DNA of 64,000 nucleotides, from assembly GCF_009295515.1 (NCBI RefSeq), contig NZ_RQVV01000040.1:1-64000 (forward strand), read 5' to 3'. Origin of the DNA: Erwinia endophytica (GTDB lineage Bacteria > Pseudomonadota > Gammaproteobacteria > Enterobacterales > Enterobacteriaceae). A program made the translations under genes and the position numbers. Positions within the stretch are counted from its first letter, which is position 1, and the number at the start of each line of letters is the position of its first letter. Below, one piece after another: positions 22,510 through 33,911 of this stretch. A model generated the notes under the pieces. That model worked only from the letters and a program-made list of their open reading frames with translations. It did no database searches and had not been told where the DNA came from.

Positions 22510-23784
22510 TTATTGGGAGGGTAATACAACATCATTAATTCTGTTATTGATAATATTCAGTAGTAAATACAGAACTGAAAATAAAATAATATATTCATTG
22601 GAGGTTAAAAGTACGTCAGTCATTCCATAAGCAAAGGCTGATATCGTTATCATGGCAATCGGGTTGGTTAATATATTTCCATCTGATTTCCTGAAAATAA
22701 AGCTTGCATAAAAATACAGCAATATAATAATGCCAAAGACGCCAAAAAGAGAAGCGTACTGAATAAACTCATTATGTAAATGTACATCAATATATTCAAG
22801 AGCATAAGAGTTAGGATCATTTTTATCGAGAAAGCTCTTGATTACATCATTCCGATGGATTTGCGTCTGGCCAAAAGGTTCTTGAGTGAAAGTGAGTATC
22901 CCCATTTTCCACAGTGTAAACCTTGACCCCAGTGAGGTATGATCATTGCCTTGTCCATATTCTGTTATTTCTTCTTTGGTTAGATCAATACGGGATTTCA
23001 CCGGGCTTTTATTCATAAAAAAAACAGTGGCTATTATGACCAAGATAATTGGGATAAATAATGCTTTAATGCCACTTTTTTTGAATGAAAAATGAATAAC
23101 GATAATTAAGGATAATAATGTATGAAAAAAAATCGCCGAACGAGTTTCTGTCAGGGAAATAATATAGACAGAAAGCAACCATACCAATATTATTAATGGG
23201 TATTTATTGAAAGGAAGAACAGCGCTGCTGATTAAAGCCAGGAGCGCCAGAGCCAGAGCGCTGTATGCATAGGCTGACATGGTGGCGCGATCAATGCCCA
23301 GAATAATGCGCTCTATACCATTGCTGTGCTCCCACAGTCCATAACTGCTGGCGAAAATAAAAGCGACGAATAATGAGGATATAGCAGAATATTTTAATAA
23401 TTTCTTACTGACAGGGGTGTGTGCAATAGACCATGTTACATATATGATGATCAACGATGCCAGAAACCATCTTTTAGCTGCGGTGAATACAACTCCATTA
23501 TTAGCATGCGGGGGGGAATAAAATTTCGCATAGCATGACCATAAAAAAAATAATGCTGTAAGCGATAATAAAGGTAATGCTGCCTTAATGTAGGGTAGTG
23601 CAGACTTTAAGCTTTTATACTGAAGTAACATACCCAGTAAAGATAAGTAACTGCAAAGATAGAAAAATATTCTTCCCAGTTTTTCATCAATAAAAAAAAA
23701 TGGTAAAACCAGGAAAAGGAATAAAAGAGTAATGAAAAATATGCTCTTTGTGAAAGAGATATCCTGTTTTGCAACTGGAAACAA
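22510..23784 (-). CDS. waaL: O-antigen ligase-like membrane protein (WaaL/RfaL, Wzy_C family)
   Basis: This 424-residue polytopic protein has about ten to twelve predicted membrane helices and one large periplasmic loop. It resembles E. coli/Salmonella RfaL: SLTETRSAIFF, HTSLGSRFTLWKMGI, EYIDVHLHNEFIQYASLFG (periplasmic His motif) and a C-terminal GMTDVLL. Such enzymes join O-antigen to lipid A-core at the periplasmic face. The start appears to be TTG at 23784, with GGAGG 8 bases upstream that lies inside the end of a short upstream frame. Base composition is much more AT-rich than the neighbours, suggesting transfer. A related Wzy polymerase is a less likely alternative. Confidence 0.8.
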   Translation of the reverse strand: MFPVAKQDISFTKSIFFITLLFLFLVLPFFFIDEKLGRIFFYLCSYLSLLGMLLQYKSLKSALPYIKAALPLLSLTALFFLWSCYAKFYSPPHANNGVVFTAAKRWFLASLIIIYVTWSIAHTPVSKKLLKYSAISSLFVAFIFASSYGLWEHSNGIERIILGIDRATMSAYAYSALALALLALISSAVLPFNKYPLIILVWLLSVYIISLTETRSAIFFHTLLSLIIVIHFSFKKSGIKALFIPIILVIIATVFFMNKSPVKSRIDLTKEEITEYGQGNDHTSLGSRFTLWKMGILTFTQEPFGQTQIHRNDVIKSFLDKNDPNSYALEYIDVHLHNEFIQYASLFGVFGIIILLYFYASFIFRKSDGNILTNPIAMITISAFAYGMTDVLLTSNEYIILFSVLYLLLNIINNRINDVVLPSQ

Positions 23785-23787
23785 AAT

Positions 23788-24048
23788 TTAGACCTCCAAC
23801 AAATAATAAACTGGAAATTGAAGACTTAGTCGGGGAGTGTTGTAATGACCGATGGAATATAATAAGAACAATATGCAGAGGGAAATGTCGTCCGTGTCTA
23901 AAAAGAACAGTTTTATTCTTTGTTTGTCTGACATTATTTGAAGCATAACGATAACATCAGAACGCATGTCTCTGTCGGGAAAACCTTCATCAATAATTCT
24001 GTCGAACCATCCTTCTTTCATACCAGAAATCCAACTTGACAAGGCCAT
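23788..24048 (-). CDS. Hypothetical short protein upstream of the waaL-like gene
   Basis: This is an 86-codon frame that I do not recognise. The first half (SSWISGMKEGWFDRIIDEGFPDRDMRSDV) looks protein-like; the second half is hydrophobic (ISLCILFLLYSI). Its last codons contain the GGAGG ribosome-binding site of the next gene, so coupling is possible. No good ribosome-binding site precedes it. It could be a decayed fragment of a larger LPS gene. Confidence 0.25.
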   Translation of the reverse strand: MALSSWISGMKEGWFDRIIDEGFPDRDMRSDVIVMLQIMSDKQRIKLFFLDTDDISLCILFLLYSIGHYNTPRLSLQFPVYYLLEV

Positions 24049-24227
24049 TTAAGCGCCAAAGTATACTAAATATAGTCGTGAAGCGGCAATCAGTTTATTC
24101 CCATCTTTCAGCCAACAGTTACTTACTGACGCATGCTTCGGGCTGATAGCCTCATCTCTTTGGATTCAGCTCTGGATTATTTCGGCCACGGTTGAATTCG
24201 GACATGTCTTACTTGCTCTTGTTGCCA

Positions 24228-25067
24228 TTACACTAACTTCTTCACTAACGCTTCGTTATGCCGGATATGGTTGGTGGTACGCTCAGGGTCGCGTTGTACC
24301 AGCGCCATAAACAGCAGGTCGGTCAATACCAACTGAGCGGCAGTGGAAGAAATAGCGGCACTGCGGGTAGTCTGTTCTTCGGCGACGGTGTACAGACAAT
24401 GGGTGGCACGTTGTTGCAGTGTGTTCGGCGTAAAACCCGTTAAAGCCAGTACATTGGCGCCAACACGCTGTGCTTCCTGGGCGGCCAGATTAATTTCACG
24501 TCGTTCTCCGGTATAGGAGATCGCCAGGAGTACATCGCCGATGCTCAGTGCCTGCACACTGGCCAGCAGGGCGTGCATGTCCTGTTCGGCCACAGCATTC
24601 ATACCGATTTTCATCAGCTTCCACGAAAAATCTTTCGCGACCAGGCCCGATGCGCCAATGCCGACTAATACAATGCGGTTGGCCCTTTTCAGCAAGCGCA
24701 GCGTCTCCAGCAGCATTTCTTCGCTGTTAATATCCAGAGTGGCTCTGATCGCTGATAGCTTTTCTGCCAGCAGTTTTTCACCTACCATTTTCAGCGGATC
24801 ATCGCTAAGGATCAAGTTGTGTACGGTGATGGCATCTTTAGCCGCCAGTGATTCGCTGAGCGCCAACTTTAATGCCGGGAAACCTTTGTAGCCCAGTTTC
24901 TGGGCAAACTTCACTACACTTGACTGGCTAACGCCAGATTCTTCCGCCAGTTTTTGTGAGCTGAGGTGACGTGCCCGATCCGGTTGCGATAGCAGGAAAT
25001 CTGCCAGTCGGCGCTCGTTCAGCGCCAATGTCGGATATAACTGACGAATACGCAACAGTGAACTCAT
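24228..25067 (-). CDS. yfhH: RpiR-family transcriptional regulator YfhH (MurR-like)
   Basis: The 279-residue protein has an N-terminal helix-turn-helix (LAEESGVSQSSVVKFAQKLGYKGFPALKLAL, about residues 34-65) and a C-terminal SIS sugar-phosphate-binding domain (NRIVLVGIGASGLVAKDFSWKLMKIG, LLAISYTGERREINLAAQEAQ). It aligns along its whole length with E. coli YfhH. It is divergent from murQ, so it is likely to regulate murQ in response to MurNAc-6-phosphate or a relative. The start MSSLLRIRQLYP at 25067 is by alignment. Confidence 0.92.
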   Translation of the reverse strand: MSSLLRIRQLYPTLALNERRLADFLLSQPDRARHLSSQKLAEESGVSQSSVVKFAQKLGYKGFPALKLALSESLAAKDAITVHNLILSDDPLKMVGEKLLAEKLSAIRATLDINSEEMLLETLRLLKRANRIVLVGIGASGLVAKDFSWKLMKIGMNAVAEQDMHALLASVQALSIGDVLLAISYTGERREINLAAQEAQRVGANVLALTGFTPNTLQQRATHCLYTVAEEQTTRSAAISSTAAQLVLTDLLFMALVQRDPERTTNHIRHNEALVKKLV

Positions 25068-25291
25068 CGTTCGAAATCTCCAGATAGTGATGCCAACAGC
25101 GCAAATTATCAGAACAGACAATAGACGATTGGCAGATAAGCACTGCGTTATACGGGGCATATTTCAAGTTGTAGCATAATTGGCTGACTCGTTCGTCCTT
25201 ATCGACTAGCCCTGGATTCCCGACTTTGCACATTTTTTCTCTGCAACTCGAATGATATTGACGATAACATTGAGTAATAATCGACGGTTGT

Positions 25292-25336
25292 GAATATAAT
25301 ATTCGAAAATTTAACCATCTTAAGAATTAAAAATTC
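25292..25336 (+). promoter_or_regulatory. Two 13-bp palindromes in the murQ promoter (possible YfhH operator)
   Basis: GAATATAATATTC at 25292-25304 and GAATTAAAAATTC at 25324-25336 are related palindromes whose starts are 32 bases apart, about three helical turns. They lie between divergent yfhH and murQ, and the second ends 13 bases before the murQ start. Binding by YfhH is inferred. Confidence 0.5.
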
Positions 25337-25349
25337 AAAAGAGGATAGC

Positions 25350-26252
25350 ATGAATCTTGCGGCACTGGTTTCCGAAACGCGTAACGCCGAGACAATGGAG
25401 CTTGATAACCTCTCCACACTGGAAGTGGTGACCAAATTTAACCAGCAGGATGCCACGGTGGCCGAGGCGGTAGGTAAAACCCTGGCGGATGTCGCCAGCG
25501 CGGTAGATGCGGCGGCACAGGCGCTCAGAGAAGGGGGACGACTTATCTATATGGGAGCGGGTACCAGTGGCCGTCTTGGCGTGCTGGATGCGTCTGAGTG
25601 TCCTCCGACTTTTGGCGTGCCGCATGGACTGATCATCGGGCTGATTGCCGGGGGCCCCTCTGCGTTACTCAAAGCAGTTGAAGGCGCGGAAGATGATGAA
25701 CAACTGGGCGTCAGCGACTTGCAGGCACTGGAACTGACTGCGCAGGATATGGTGGTGGGGATTGCCGCTTCTGGTCGAACGCCCTATGTGATTGGCGCAT
25801 TGCGTTTCGCGCGTCAATTGGGGTGCCGAACAGCGGCGATTTCTTGTAATCCCGATTCTCCCATTGCCCATGAGGCAGAAATCGCTATCTCGCCTGTTGT
25901 CGGGCCGGAAGCATTGACGGGATCCACACGTTTAAAGTCTGGTACGGCTCAGAAACTGGTACTGAATATGATTTCTACTGGGGCGATGATCAAAATTGGT
26001 AAGGTCTATCAGAACCTGATGGTGGATATGCAGGCCACTAACATTAAATTGCTGGATCGAGCCCGTCGCATGGTTTGCCAGGCGACGGGCTGCGCAGTGG
26101 AGGACGCTGAAGCGGCGTTGAAGCAAACGCGCTATGAAGTAAAAACCGCTATTCTGATGGTTCTCAGCGGGTTATCGGCAGAGCAGGCTAAAGCGTTGTT
26201 GGTGAAGCATCGCGGTTTTCTGCGGGCCGCGCTGCAGGAAGCAAAGATATAG
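25350..26252 (+). CDS. murQ: N-acetylmuramic acid 6-phosphate etherase
   Basis: MurQ cleaves the lactyl ether of MurNAc-6-phosphate to give GlcNAc-6-phosphate, recycling cell-wall sugar. The 300-residue SIS-fold protein shows [43 protein letters not shown] with the catalytic Glu, and [10 protein letters not shown]-like [15 protein letters not shown]. The start at 25350 follows GAGGA. No MurP transporter gene is next to it; in E. coli murQ is paired with murP. Here it faces the yfhH regulator. Confidence 0.95.
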   Translation: MNLAALVSETRNAETMELDNLSTLEVVTKFNQQDATVAEAVGKTLADVASAVDAAAQALREGGRLIYMGAGTSGRLGVLDASECPPTFGVPHGLIIGLIAGGPSALLKAVEGAEDDEQLGVSDLQALELTAQDMVVGIAASGRTPYVIGALRFARQLGCRTAAISCNPDSPIAHEAEIAISPVVGPEALTGSTRLKSGTAQKLVLNMISTGAMIKIGKVYQNLMVDMQATNIKLLDRARRMVCQATGCAVEDAEAALKQTRYEVKTAILMVLSGLSAEQAKALLVKHRGFLRAALQEAKI

Positions 26253-26383
26253 CCCATGAATGCACGGAGGGCTCTGGTGTTCAATGTTGCCTCTGGCAAG
26301 GTGAGGAAATGCCTGTAGGACTGTGGTCGTTCACGGTTTTCTGTTTGCCTGAATGATGGGTTTAATGCCCTGAGGAGTGATAT

Positions 26384-27025
26384 TTGTTAACTGGTCAGGA
26401 ACGACGGGGGGTGTTTTTCGACCTTGATGGCACGTTGCATCAACAGGATATGTTCGGCACGTTTATGCGCTATTTGCTCTGGCGGCAGCCGTTGAATGTG
26501 CTGCTGGTCGTGCCATTGTTGCCGGTTATTGGTGTCTGGCTGTTGCTGAAAGGGCGAGCAGCCCGCAGACCCATGAGTTTGCTACTGTGGGCGATCACCT
26601 TTGGGCACAGTGAGGATAACCTCAAGCTGAAAGAAAAGCGTTTTGCCCAGTGGTTTCGTCAACGTGTGAAAGCGTTTCCCACCGTGCAGCAGCGGCTGAT
26701 GGATTATCTGAACAGCACGGATGTCGATGTCTGGTTAATTACCGGATCGCCTCAGTCACTGGTTGAACAGGTTTATTTTGATTCGGCGTTTTTACCGAAA
26801 GTGAAGCTGATCGCCAGTCAGATGAGCCACGGTTTGGGGGGCCGCGTGCTGGTGTTGCGTTGCCTGGGTCATGAAAAAGTTGCACAGTTGGAGCAGCAGA
26901 TGGGTACACCTTTGCAACTCTACAGCGGTTATAGCGACAGTCATCAGGATGACCCGTTACTGTTTTTCTGTCAGCATCGTTGGCGAGTGACGCCACAGGG
27001 CGAACTGCGGCAACTGGACAACTAG
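26384..27025 (+). CDS. pgpC: Phosphatidylglycerophosphatase C
   Basis: PgpC (YfhB) removes the phosphate from phosphatidylglycerophosphate, one of three such enzymes in E. coli. The 213-residue HAD-family membrane protein has GVFFDLDGTLHQQDMFGTF (nucleophile Asp), a hydrophobic segment at about residues 35-55, LITGSPQSLV (motif II) and GYSDSHQDDPLL (motif IV). The start codon is TTG at 26384 with GAGGAG 6 bases upstream. Confidence 0.93.
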   Translation: MLTGQERRGVFFDLDGTLHQQDMFGTFMRYLLWRQPLNVLLVVPLLPVIGVWLLLKGRAARRPMSLLLWAITFGHSEDNLKLKEKRFAQWFRQRVKAFPTVQQRLMDYLNSTDVDVWLITGSPQSLVEQVYFDSAFLPKVKLIASQMSHGLGGRVLVLRCLGHEKVAQLEQQMGTPLQLYSGYSDSHQDDPLLFFCQHRWRVTPQGELRQLDN

Positions 27026-27056
27026 AGTAAACAGGGTGACTGCCCCGCGTTTTTAG

Positions 27057-27581
<525 letters not shown>

Positions 27582-27658
27582 AGGCCAGTGACGGGAACGC
27601 TATGCGCCAGGCGGTTGTGGCCGCGCTCCCTGTTGCTGGTAAGCAGCCAGCTTTTTCC

Positions 27659-29122
27659 TCATGGGCTGTTTAACACAATCTGAGGTTCGACCGCGGGATA
27701 CCCTTTACTCAGAGCGGCTTGCATTGCTTCCTGCTGCGCCATTTTTTTCTCCTGATTCTGCAAATACCCGACCAGACCTGATTGATAAATACGGATGTTT
27801 TCCACATAGTTGTAAGCTTCCTGGCCGCGGGCATAGCCGTAACTGGTCTGGCTGTAATAGCGCTTCAGACTTAGCATGGGCAGACGTTGTTTCACATCAG
27901 CCCAGCTGTCAGGATTGCCTTTCTGTTTTGCTGTCAGCTTGCGGGCGTCCAGCATATGTGCGTAACCCATATTGTAAGCAGCCAGCGCAAACCAGATCTT
28001 CTCATCTTCAGGAATGGTCGCGGGCACTTTTTCCATTATGTGCATCAGATATTCACTGCCGCCGCGGATACTCTGTTCCGGATCGGTACGATCACTGACA
28101 TTCAGACTTTCTGCCGTGCTGCGTGTCAGCATCATCATCCCGCGTACGCCAGTAGGGGAGGTGGCCTGCGGGTTCCAGTGCGATTCCTGGTATGAGATTG
28201 CCGCCAGCAATCGCCAGTCAATGGCGTTAGCGTATTTCTGGAACAGGGGTTTGAGTGTGGGGAGGGTTTCATCAATAGCGCGCAAGAAGGCTCTGGTATC
28301 GACATAGTCAAATGTACCGACATGGCCGAGATATTTCTCATCCAGTCTTGCCATCGCGCCTTCTTCTGCCATCTGGTTGAAGTAATCCAGCATTGCCGCC
28401 TCCAGACTATCATCTTGATCGCGCTGCATATACCAGGTCACCGGTTCTTCATCAGTCACATCGAACGCGACGGCCAGTTGGGGATGAACCCGCTGTAGTA
28501 AAGCAATCGATACTGAATCACCTATCGTGTAGTCGAGTTTGCCATCCGCGACGGCTTCGAGTAGCGAGGTGGGGCTTTGATCGGTTGAAATCGCCCAGTC
28601 AAGATCGGGATATTGGTGCTGTTTTATGTTACGCAACGTGGATAAATAGGCAGAATCAGACGCAACGGTTAAACGGCCTTTCAGTGCCCCGAGATCTGCC
28701 GGGCGTGGATGACCTATCCGGTATACCAATTGTTGGGATACTGAGTAATATGCCGGTCCACTACGGAAGTGAGACATCCGCTCATTATTGTAAATTAATC
28801 CGGCCGCCAGCATGTCAGCTTTATCATCTTCCAGATCGTCAAACAAATCGCTCAGGTTATGACGGACAGTAATTTGCAGTTTTACCCCCAAATAATTGGC
28901 GAAACGTTTTGCCAGCTCATAATCCATTCCGGCCGGGGCATTGTTCACAGTATAGTAAGTTAGCGGTGAATTTATCGTACTGACCCGCAGTAGTCCCCGC
29001 GATTTTATTTGTTCTATCCGGTTCTGAGTTCCCCCGTACCAGGGAATCGACGGCCATAGCGCCAGCCCGAGTAGCATGGTAACCAGTCCGATGAACAGAT
29101 AATTAATTTTAAGGCGTCTCAA
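27659..29122 (-). CDS. mltF: Membrane-bound lytic murein transglycosylase F
   Basis: MltF cuts peptidoglycan glycan strands with formation of anhydro-MurNAc. The 487-residue protein has an N-terminal signal ([23 protein letters not shown]), a periplasmic solute-binding-like regulatory domain (residues about 40-265) and a C-terminal SLT domain with the catalytic Glu in [28 protein letters not shown]. coli MltF is peripherally attached to the outer membrane. It is divergent from purL. Confidence 0.96.
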   Translation of the reverse strand: MRRLKINYLFIGLVTMLLGLALWPSIPWYGGTQNRIEQIKSRGLLRVSTINSPLTYYTVNNAPAGMDYELAKRFANYLGVKLQITVRHNLSDLFDDLEDDKADMLAAGLIYNNERMSHFRSGPAYYSVSQQLVYRIGHPRPADLGALKGRLTVASDSAYLSTLRNIKQHQYPDLDWAISTDQSPTSLLEAVADGKLDYTIGDSVSIALLQRVHPQLAVAFDVTDEEPVTWYMQRDQDDSLEAAMLDYFNQMAEEGAMARLDEKYLGHVGTFDYVDTRAFLRAIDETLPTLKPLFQKYANAIDWRLLAAISYQESHWNPQATSPTGVRGMMMLTRSTAESLNVSDRTDPEQSIRGGSEYLMHIMEKVPATIPEDEKIWFALAAYNMGYAHMLDARKLTAKQKGNPDSWADVKQRLPMLSLKRYYSQTSYGYARGQEAYNYVENIRIYQSGLVGYLQNQEKKMAQQEAMQAALSKGYPAVEPQIVLNSP

Positions 29123-29287
29123 ATAGTTATCTCTCGATTGCTCTCAGGCCTCTGCCTGTATCGGCAGTATTTGTGGTTTATAATGGTTCCTGAGCGTGGG
29201 GCATTTTGCGCAACTCAGATGCCCTGTGCAACCGAATTCGTCCTGGTTTGTGTCATTTTTAGTCAGTAATCTAACCTGAAAAAAGCT

Positions 29288-29303
29288 ACGCAAACGGTTT
29301 CGT
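29288..29303 (+). promoter_or_regulatory. PurR operator of purL
   Basis: ACGCAAACGGTTTCGT matches the purine repressor consensus ACGCAAACGNTTNCGT. It overlaps the -35 region, with TATAAT at 29321-29326 as -10. Confidence 0.88.
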
Positions 29304-29393
29304 AACGGAGGGGGATTCTCTATAATACCGCCCGTTTTCCCTGTTGCGCCCCAAGAAGCGTCGTCCGGCGCTTCGAAGACGAGAGATCTTTAG

Positions 29394-32300
29394 ATGATGG
29401 AAATTCTGCGTGGTTCGCCCGCTCTGTCAGCATTTCGTGTTACTAAATTGCTGGCCCGCTTTCAGGACGCTCACCTGCCGGTGAGTGACATTTATGCTGA
29501 GTACGTCCATTTTGCCGATGTCAGTGTGCCACTTGCAGATGCTGAAAAAGCCCGTTTACAACGCTTGCTAAAATACGGTCCCTCTCTCGCCGGGCATGCT
29601 CCAGAAGGCCGTTTGATTCTGGTAACGCCCCGTCCCGGCACGATTTCTCCCTGGTCTTCCAAAGCAACTGACATCGCCCATAATTGTGGCCTGTCTCAGG
29701 TGTTGCGCCTTGAGCGCGGCATAGCCTTCTATATTACAGCCCCGCAACTGACTGAAGCTCAGTGGTCACAACTGGCCGCCCTGTTGCATGACCGAATGGT
29801 GGAAGTGGTTCTCAGCGACCTGTCGCAGGCTGAGCAACTGTTTGTTCATCACCAGCCCGCGCCAATGCAAAGCATCGACCTGTCAGGCGCAGGTCGCCCC
29901 GCGCTGGAACAGGCTAACCGTAAGCTGGGCCTGGCGCTGGCGGACGATGAAGTTGACTATCTGCTGGCAGCGTTTAAAAAACTCGGGCGAAACCCGAACG
30001 ATATTGAACTGTATATGTTTGCCCAGGCAAATTCAGAGCACTGCCGACATAAAATCTTCAACGCAGACTGGATAATTGATGGTCAGCCGCAGGCGAAGTC
30101 ATTGTTCAGAATGATCAAAAATACCTTTGAGACCACCCCGGATCACGTCCTGTCGGCATACAAAGACAATGCGGCGGTCATGGAAGGTTCTCAGGTTGGT
30201 CGTTTCTACGCCGATACAAAGGGTCAGTACGCTTTCCACCAGGAAGAAACCCATATCCTGATGAAAGTAGAGACGCATAACCATCCGACGGCGATTTCTC
30301 CCTGGCCTGGCGCAGCTACCGGATCCGGTGGTGAAATTCGTGATGAAGGCGCGACGGGACGGGGGGCTAAACCGAAGGCAGGCCTGGTGGGATTCTCTGT
30401 TTCCAATCTGCGCATTCCTGGTTTTGAACAACCCTGGGAAGAAGATTTCGGCAAGCCGGAAAGGATTGTCAGTGCACTGGATATCATGATTGAAGGCCCG
30501 CTGGGCGGCGCGGCGTTCAACAACGAATTCGGCCGTCCGGCACTGAACGGTTATTTCCGTACTTATGAAGAACAGGTTAACAGCCACAACGGCATTGAGC
30601 TACGGGGCTACCACAAGCCTGTTATGTTGGCGGGTGGTATCGGCAACATCCGTGCGGACCACGTGCAGAAGGGGGAAATCCCCGTGGGCGCTAAACTGAT
30701 CGTACTGGGTGGCCCGGCGATGAATATTGGCCTGGGCGGTGGTGCGGCTTCTTCGATGGCGTCCGGCCAGTCCGATGCTGATCTGGATTTTGCTTCCGTA
30801 CAGCGCGATAACCCTGAAATGGAACGTCGCTGTCAGGAAGTGATTGACCGCTGCTGGCAGTTGGGGGAGGACAACCCGATTCTGTTTATCCATGATGTGG
30901 GGGCCGGTGGTTTGTCCAACGCCATGCCGGAATTGGTCAGCGATGGGAAGCGCGGTGGTCGTTTCAATCTGCGGGATATTCTGAGTGATGAGCAAGGCAT
31001 GAGCCCGCTGGAAGTGTGGTGTAATGAATCACAGGAGCGTTATGTTCTGGCGGTCGCACCTTCGAAGTTAGCTGAGTTTGCGGCGTTGTGTCAACGTGAG
31101 CGCGCACCTTATGCGGTGATTGGTGAAGCAACGGAAGAGCTGCATTTGTCGCTGTCCGACCGTTATTTCGATAACAAACCGATTGATATGCCGCTGGACG
31201 TTTTGCTGGGTAAAACCCCGAAGATGACTCGCGATGTCATCTCGCTGAAAGCACAAAGTCAGGCGTTGGTGCGTGACGGTATTACGCTCGCCGATGCAGT
31301 TAAACGGGTTCTGCATCTGCCCACAGTCGCGGAGAAAACCTTTCTGGTGACTATCGGTGATCGTTCTGTAACCGGCATGGTTGCCCGTGATCAGATGGTC
31401 GGTCCGTGGCAGATCCCGGTCGCCAACTGTGCGGTGACCACGGCCAGTCTGGACAGCTACTATGGTGAAGCCATGGCGCTGGGTGAACGTGCTCCTGTGG
31501 CGTTGCTGGATTTTGCCGCTTCCGCTCGTCTGGCTGTTGGCGAAGCGATCACTAATATTGCCGCCACGCAAATTGGTTCATTACAACGCGTCAAGCTTTC
31601 CGCTAACTGGATGGCGGCTGCCGGCCATCCGGGTGAGGATGCCGGTCTGTACGAAGCGGTGAAAGCCGTCGGCGAAGAGCTTTGCCCGGCACTGGGCATC
31701 ACTATCCCGGTAGGGAAGGACTCGATGTCGATGAAAACCCGCTGGCAACATGGTGCAGAACAACGTGAGATGACCTCTCCTCTGTCATTGGTTATCACGG
31801 CTTTTGCCCGCGTGGAAGATGTTCGCCACACTGTGACGCCTCAGTTGCATCCACAACAGGATAATGCGCTGTTGCTGATTGACCTGGGACGGGGCGTTAA
31901 CGCGCTTGGCGCCACGGCACTGTCGCAAGTATACCGCCAGTTGGGCGACGAGCCTGCCGATGTCCGTGATGCGCAGCAGTTGGCAGGCTTTTTCAATGCG
32001 ATTCAGGTATTGGTGACTGGCAGCAAGCTGCTGGCCTACCATGACCGTTCTGATGGCGGCTTGTTGGTCACGCTGGCTGAGATGGCCTTCACTGGACATT
32101 GCGGTCTGCGGGTGGATATTTCGGCTCTGGGTAACGATGTGTTGGCCGCCTTGTTTAACGAAGAGTTGGGGGCGGTGATTCAGGTTGCCGCCGCTGAGCG
32201 TGCCCAGGTTGAGCAGGTCTTGGCTGATAATGGTCTGGCGGACTGTGTTCATTATCTGGGGAGTGCTCAGGAAGGGGATCGTTTTGTTGTCACTTCCGGG

Positions 32301-33281
32301 GATTCTGTGGTGTACAGCGAAAGCCGTACTACGCTGCGTACCTGGTGGGCGGAAACTACCTGGCAAATGCAGCGTCTGCGTGACAACCCAGCCTGTGCTG
32401 ATCAGGAACACGAAGCGAAGAAAAATGATCTCGACCCTGGTTTGAATGTGGTGCTGACCTTCCAGCCGCAGGAAGATATTGCGGCACCGTTTATCGCTAC
32501 CGGTGTGCGTCCAAAGGTGGCCGTGCTGCGTGAGCAGGGCGTCAATTCCCATGTTGAGATGGCCGCAGCTTTCCATCGTGCCGGTTTCAATGCGGTTGAT
32601 GTGCATATGAGTGATTTGTTGTCAGGACAGCGTGGTCTGGCAGACTTCCAGGCGCTGGTGGCCTGTGGTGGCTTCTCTTATGGTGACGTGCTGGGGGCAG
32701 GTGAAGGCTGGGCGAAATCGATTCTGTTTAACCGCCGGGTGCGTGATGAGTTCGAAACCTTTTTCCACCGTCCGCAGACGTTGGCGCTGGGGGTGTGTAA
32801 TGGTTGCCAGATGATGTCTAACCTGCGTGAACTGATCCCTGGTAGCGATGCCTGGCCGCGTTTTGTGCGTAACCAGTCCGAACGTTTTGAAGCCCGCTTC
32901 AGTTTGGTGGAGGTGGCGACAAGCCCGTCACTCTTGCTGGACGGTATGGCAGGTTCGCGTATGCCTGTTGCCGTGTCGCATGGTGAAGGTTTTGTTGAAG
33001 TGCGTGACGAAACGCATCTGGCAACGTTGGAGCATAAAGGTTTGGTGGCGCTGCGCTTTGTGGATAACTTCGGTAACGTTACCCAGCAGTATCCGGCTAA
33101 TCCGAATGGCTCGCCAAACGGTATTACCGCAGTAACCAATGAAAGCGGTCGCGTCACCATCATGATGCCGCATCCGGAACGGGTATTCCGTACCGTCAGC
33201 AATTCCTGGCACCCGGCAGAGTGGGGTGAGGACAGCCCATGGATGCGTATCTTCCGTAATGCGCGTCAACAACTGGGCTAA
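29394..33281 (+). CDS. purL: Phosphoribosylformylglycinamidine synthase
   Basis: PurL (FGAM synthase) carries out the fourth step of purine synthesis, amidating FGAR with glutamine-derived ammonia. The 1295-residue single-chain form includes the N-terminal PurS-like part, the ATP-binding synthetase core ([37 protein letters not shown]) and a C-terminal glutaminase domain with the nucleophile Cys in [10 protein letters not shown] and the partner residues in MMPHPER. The length equals that of E. coli. The start [15 protein letters not shown] could be either adjacent ATG (29394 or 29397). A PurR box is upstream. Confidence 0.98.
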   Translation: MMEILRGSPALSAFRVTKLLARFQDAHLPVSDIYAEYVHFADVSVPLADAEKARLQRLLKYGPSLAGHAPEGRLILVTPRPGTISPWSSKATDIAHNCGLSQVLRLERGIAFYITAPQLTEAQWSQLAALLHDRMVEVVLSDLSQAEQLFVHHQPAPMQSIDLSGAGRPALEQANRKLGLALADDEVDYLLAAFKKLGRNPNDIELYMFAQANSEHCRHKIFNADWIIDGQPQAKSLFRMIKNTFETTPDHVLSAYKDNAAVMEGSQVGRFYADTKGQYAFHQEETHILMKVETHNHPTAISPWPGAATGSGGEIRDEGATGRGAKPKAGLVGFSVSNLRIPGFEQPWEEDFGKPERIVSALDIMIEGPLGGAAFNNEFGRPALNGYFRTYEEQVNSHNGIELRGYHKPVMLAGGIGNIRADHVQKGEIPVGAKLIVLGGPAMNIGLGGGAASSMASGQSDADLDFASVQRDNPEMERRCQEVIDRCWQLGEDNPILFIHDVGAGGLSNAMPELVSDGKRGGRFNLRDILSDEQGMSPLEVWCNESQERYVLAVAPSKLAEFAALCQRERAPYAVIGEATEELHLSLSDRYFDNKPIDMPLDVLLGKTPKMTRDVISLKAQSQALVRDGITLADAVKRVLHLPTVAEKTFLVTIGDRSVTGMVARDQMVGPWQIPVANCAVTTASLDSYYGEAMALGERAPVALLDFAASARLAVGEAITNIAATQIGSLQRVKLSANWMAAAGHPGEDAGLYEAVKAVGEELCPALGITIPVGKDSMSMKTRWQHGAEQREMTSPLSLVITAFARVEDVRHTVTPQLHPQQDNALLLIDLGRGVNALGATALSQVYRQLGDEPADVRDAQQLAGFFNAIQVLVTGSKLLAYHDRSDGGLLVTLAEMAFTGHCGLRVDISALGNDVLAALFNEELGAVIQVAAAERAQVEQVLADNGLADCVHYLGSAQEGDRFVVTSGDSVVYSESRTTLRTWWAETTWQMQRLRDNPACADQEHEAKKNDLDPGLNVVLTFQPQEDIAAPFIATGVRPKVAVLREQGVNSHVEMAAAFHRAGFNAVDVHMSDLLSGQRGLADFQALVACGGFSYGDVLGAGEGWAKSILFNRRVRDEFETFFHRPQTLALGVCNGCQMMSNLRELIPGSDAWPRFVRNQSERFEARFSLVEVATSPSLLLDGMAGSRMPVAVSHGEGFVEVRDETHLATLEHKGLVALRFVDNFGNVTQQYPANPNGSPNGITAVTNESGRVTIMMPHPERVFRTVSNSWHPAEWGEDSPWMRIFRNARQQLG

Positions 33282-33332
33282 CGGCTTGATAATCGGTAAT
33301 TAATCAGGGGCGCCAGGCCCCCTCAAACAGAC

Positions 33333-33364
33333 AAGGGCAATCTTCAGCGGTTGCCTTTTTTTTC
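33333..33364 (+). terminator. Terminator of purL
   Basis: AAGGGCAATC at 33334-33343 pairs with GGTTGCCTT at 33349-33357, with a T run to 33363. Confidence 0.8.
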
Positions 33365-33378
33365 GTTTCTATGGGGGG

Positions 33379-33492
33379 TGTTGCAAAACCACGACATCGG
33401 TTATAAGCAGATGTCTCCAAAAGGAGACACTTAACGTATTGATTTTTATTTATTTTGTGTTTTTTATCTCATGCTGTTTCCGATTAGCGACA
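33379..33492 (+). promoter_or_regulatory. Three GlrR-type activator sites upstream of glmY
   Basis: The GlrR consensus TGTC-N10-GACA is matched exactly at 33412-33429 (TGTCTCCAAAAGGAGACA). It is matched with one change (TGTT-N10-GACA) at 33379-33396 and 33475-33492. They lie about 100-240 bases upstream of the sigma-54 promoter, a typical enhancer position. Three such sites are known at E. coli glmY. Confidence 0.8.
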
Positions 33493-33588
33493 AATCGATT
33501 TGTCGGGTGGTCAAAAATACGGTGAATGGAGTGATGAGGGTTTTATTTTTCATATATAAATCAATGAATTATTTTTTATTTTTTTGTG

Positions 33589-33604
33589 TGGCACGATTGT
33601 TGCA
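33589..33604 (+). promoter_or_regulatory. Sigma-54 promoter of glmY
   Basis: TGGCACGATTGTTGCA has the GG (33590-33591) and GC (33602-33603) doublets at the required spacing for the -24/-12 elements. The predicted start is at 33615-33616. Confidence 0.9.
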
Positions 33605-33615
33605 TTAATTATAGC

Positions 33616-33838
33616 AGTGGCTCATTCACCTGGTTATGGTTAGCCCTGCGCAAGCGGACAAGTGCTCCTTAACACCTCGAATGACGCACAATACGGTGCC
33701 TGCCGTCCACCAGACCGATAACAGACCACGCGTGGCTTTATCAAGCATCGGACGTAACGTTGAGTGAGGCACCCCCTTATTTTCGGTGAGGAACCCTCCT
33801 TACCCCGAAATGGCAGATTCTTTGAATCTGCCATTTTT
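33616..33838 (+). ncRNA. glmY: Small regulatory RNA GlmY
   Basis: GlmY sequesters the adaptor RapZ, which lets the related RNA GlmZ activate glmS translation when glucosamine-6-phosphate is low. The 5' end AGTGGCTCATTCACC and the later block GTTGAGTGAGGCACCCCCTT match E. coli GlmY as I recall it. The gene sits between purL and glrK, as in E. coli. The 3' end is taken from the terminator hairpin 33808-33836 (AAATGGCAGATTC with GAATCTGCCATTT, then T's). This makes it somewhat longer than the 184 nt of E. coli, so the exact 3' end is uncertain. Confidence 0.85.
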
Positions 33839-33911
33839 CGTTTTGCCGTCCGGGCTTTCTTCCTGCGGCACACTCCGCTAGCATCGGAACAGATTGTATG
33901 GAGAGTGTCCC

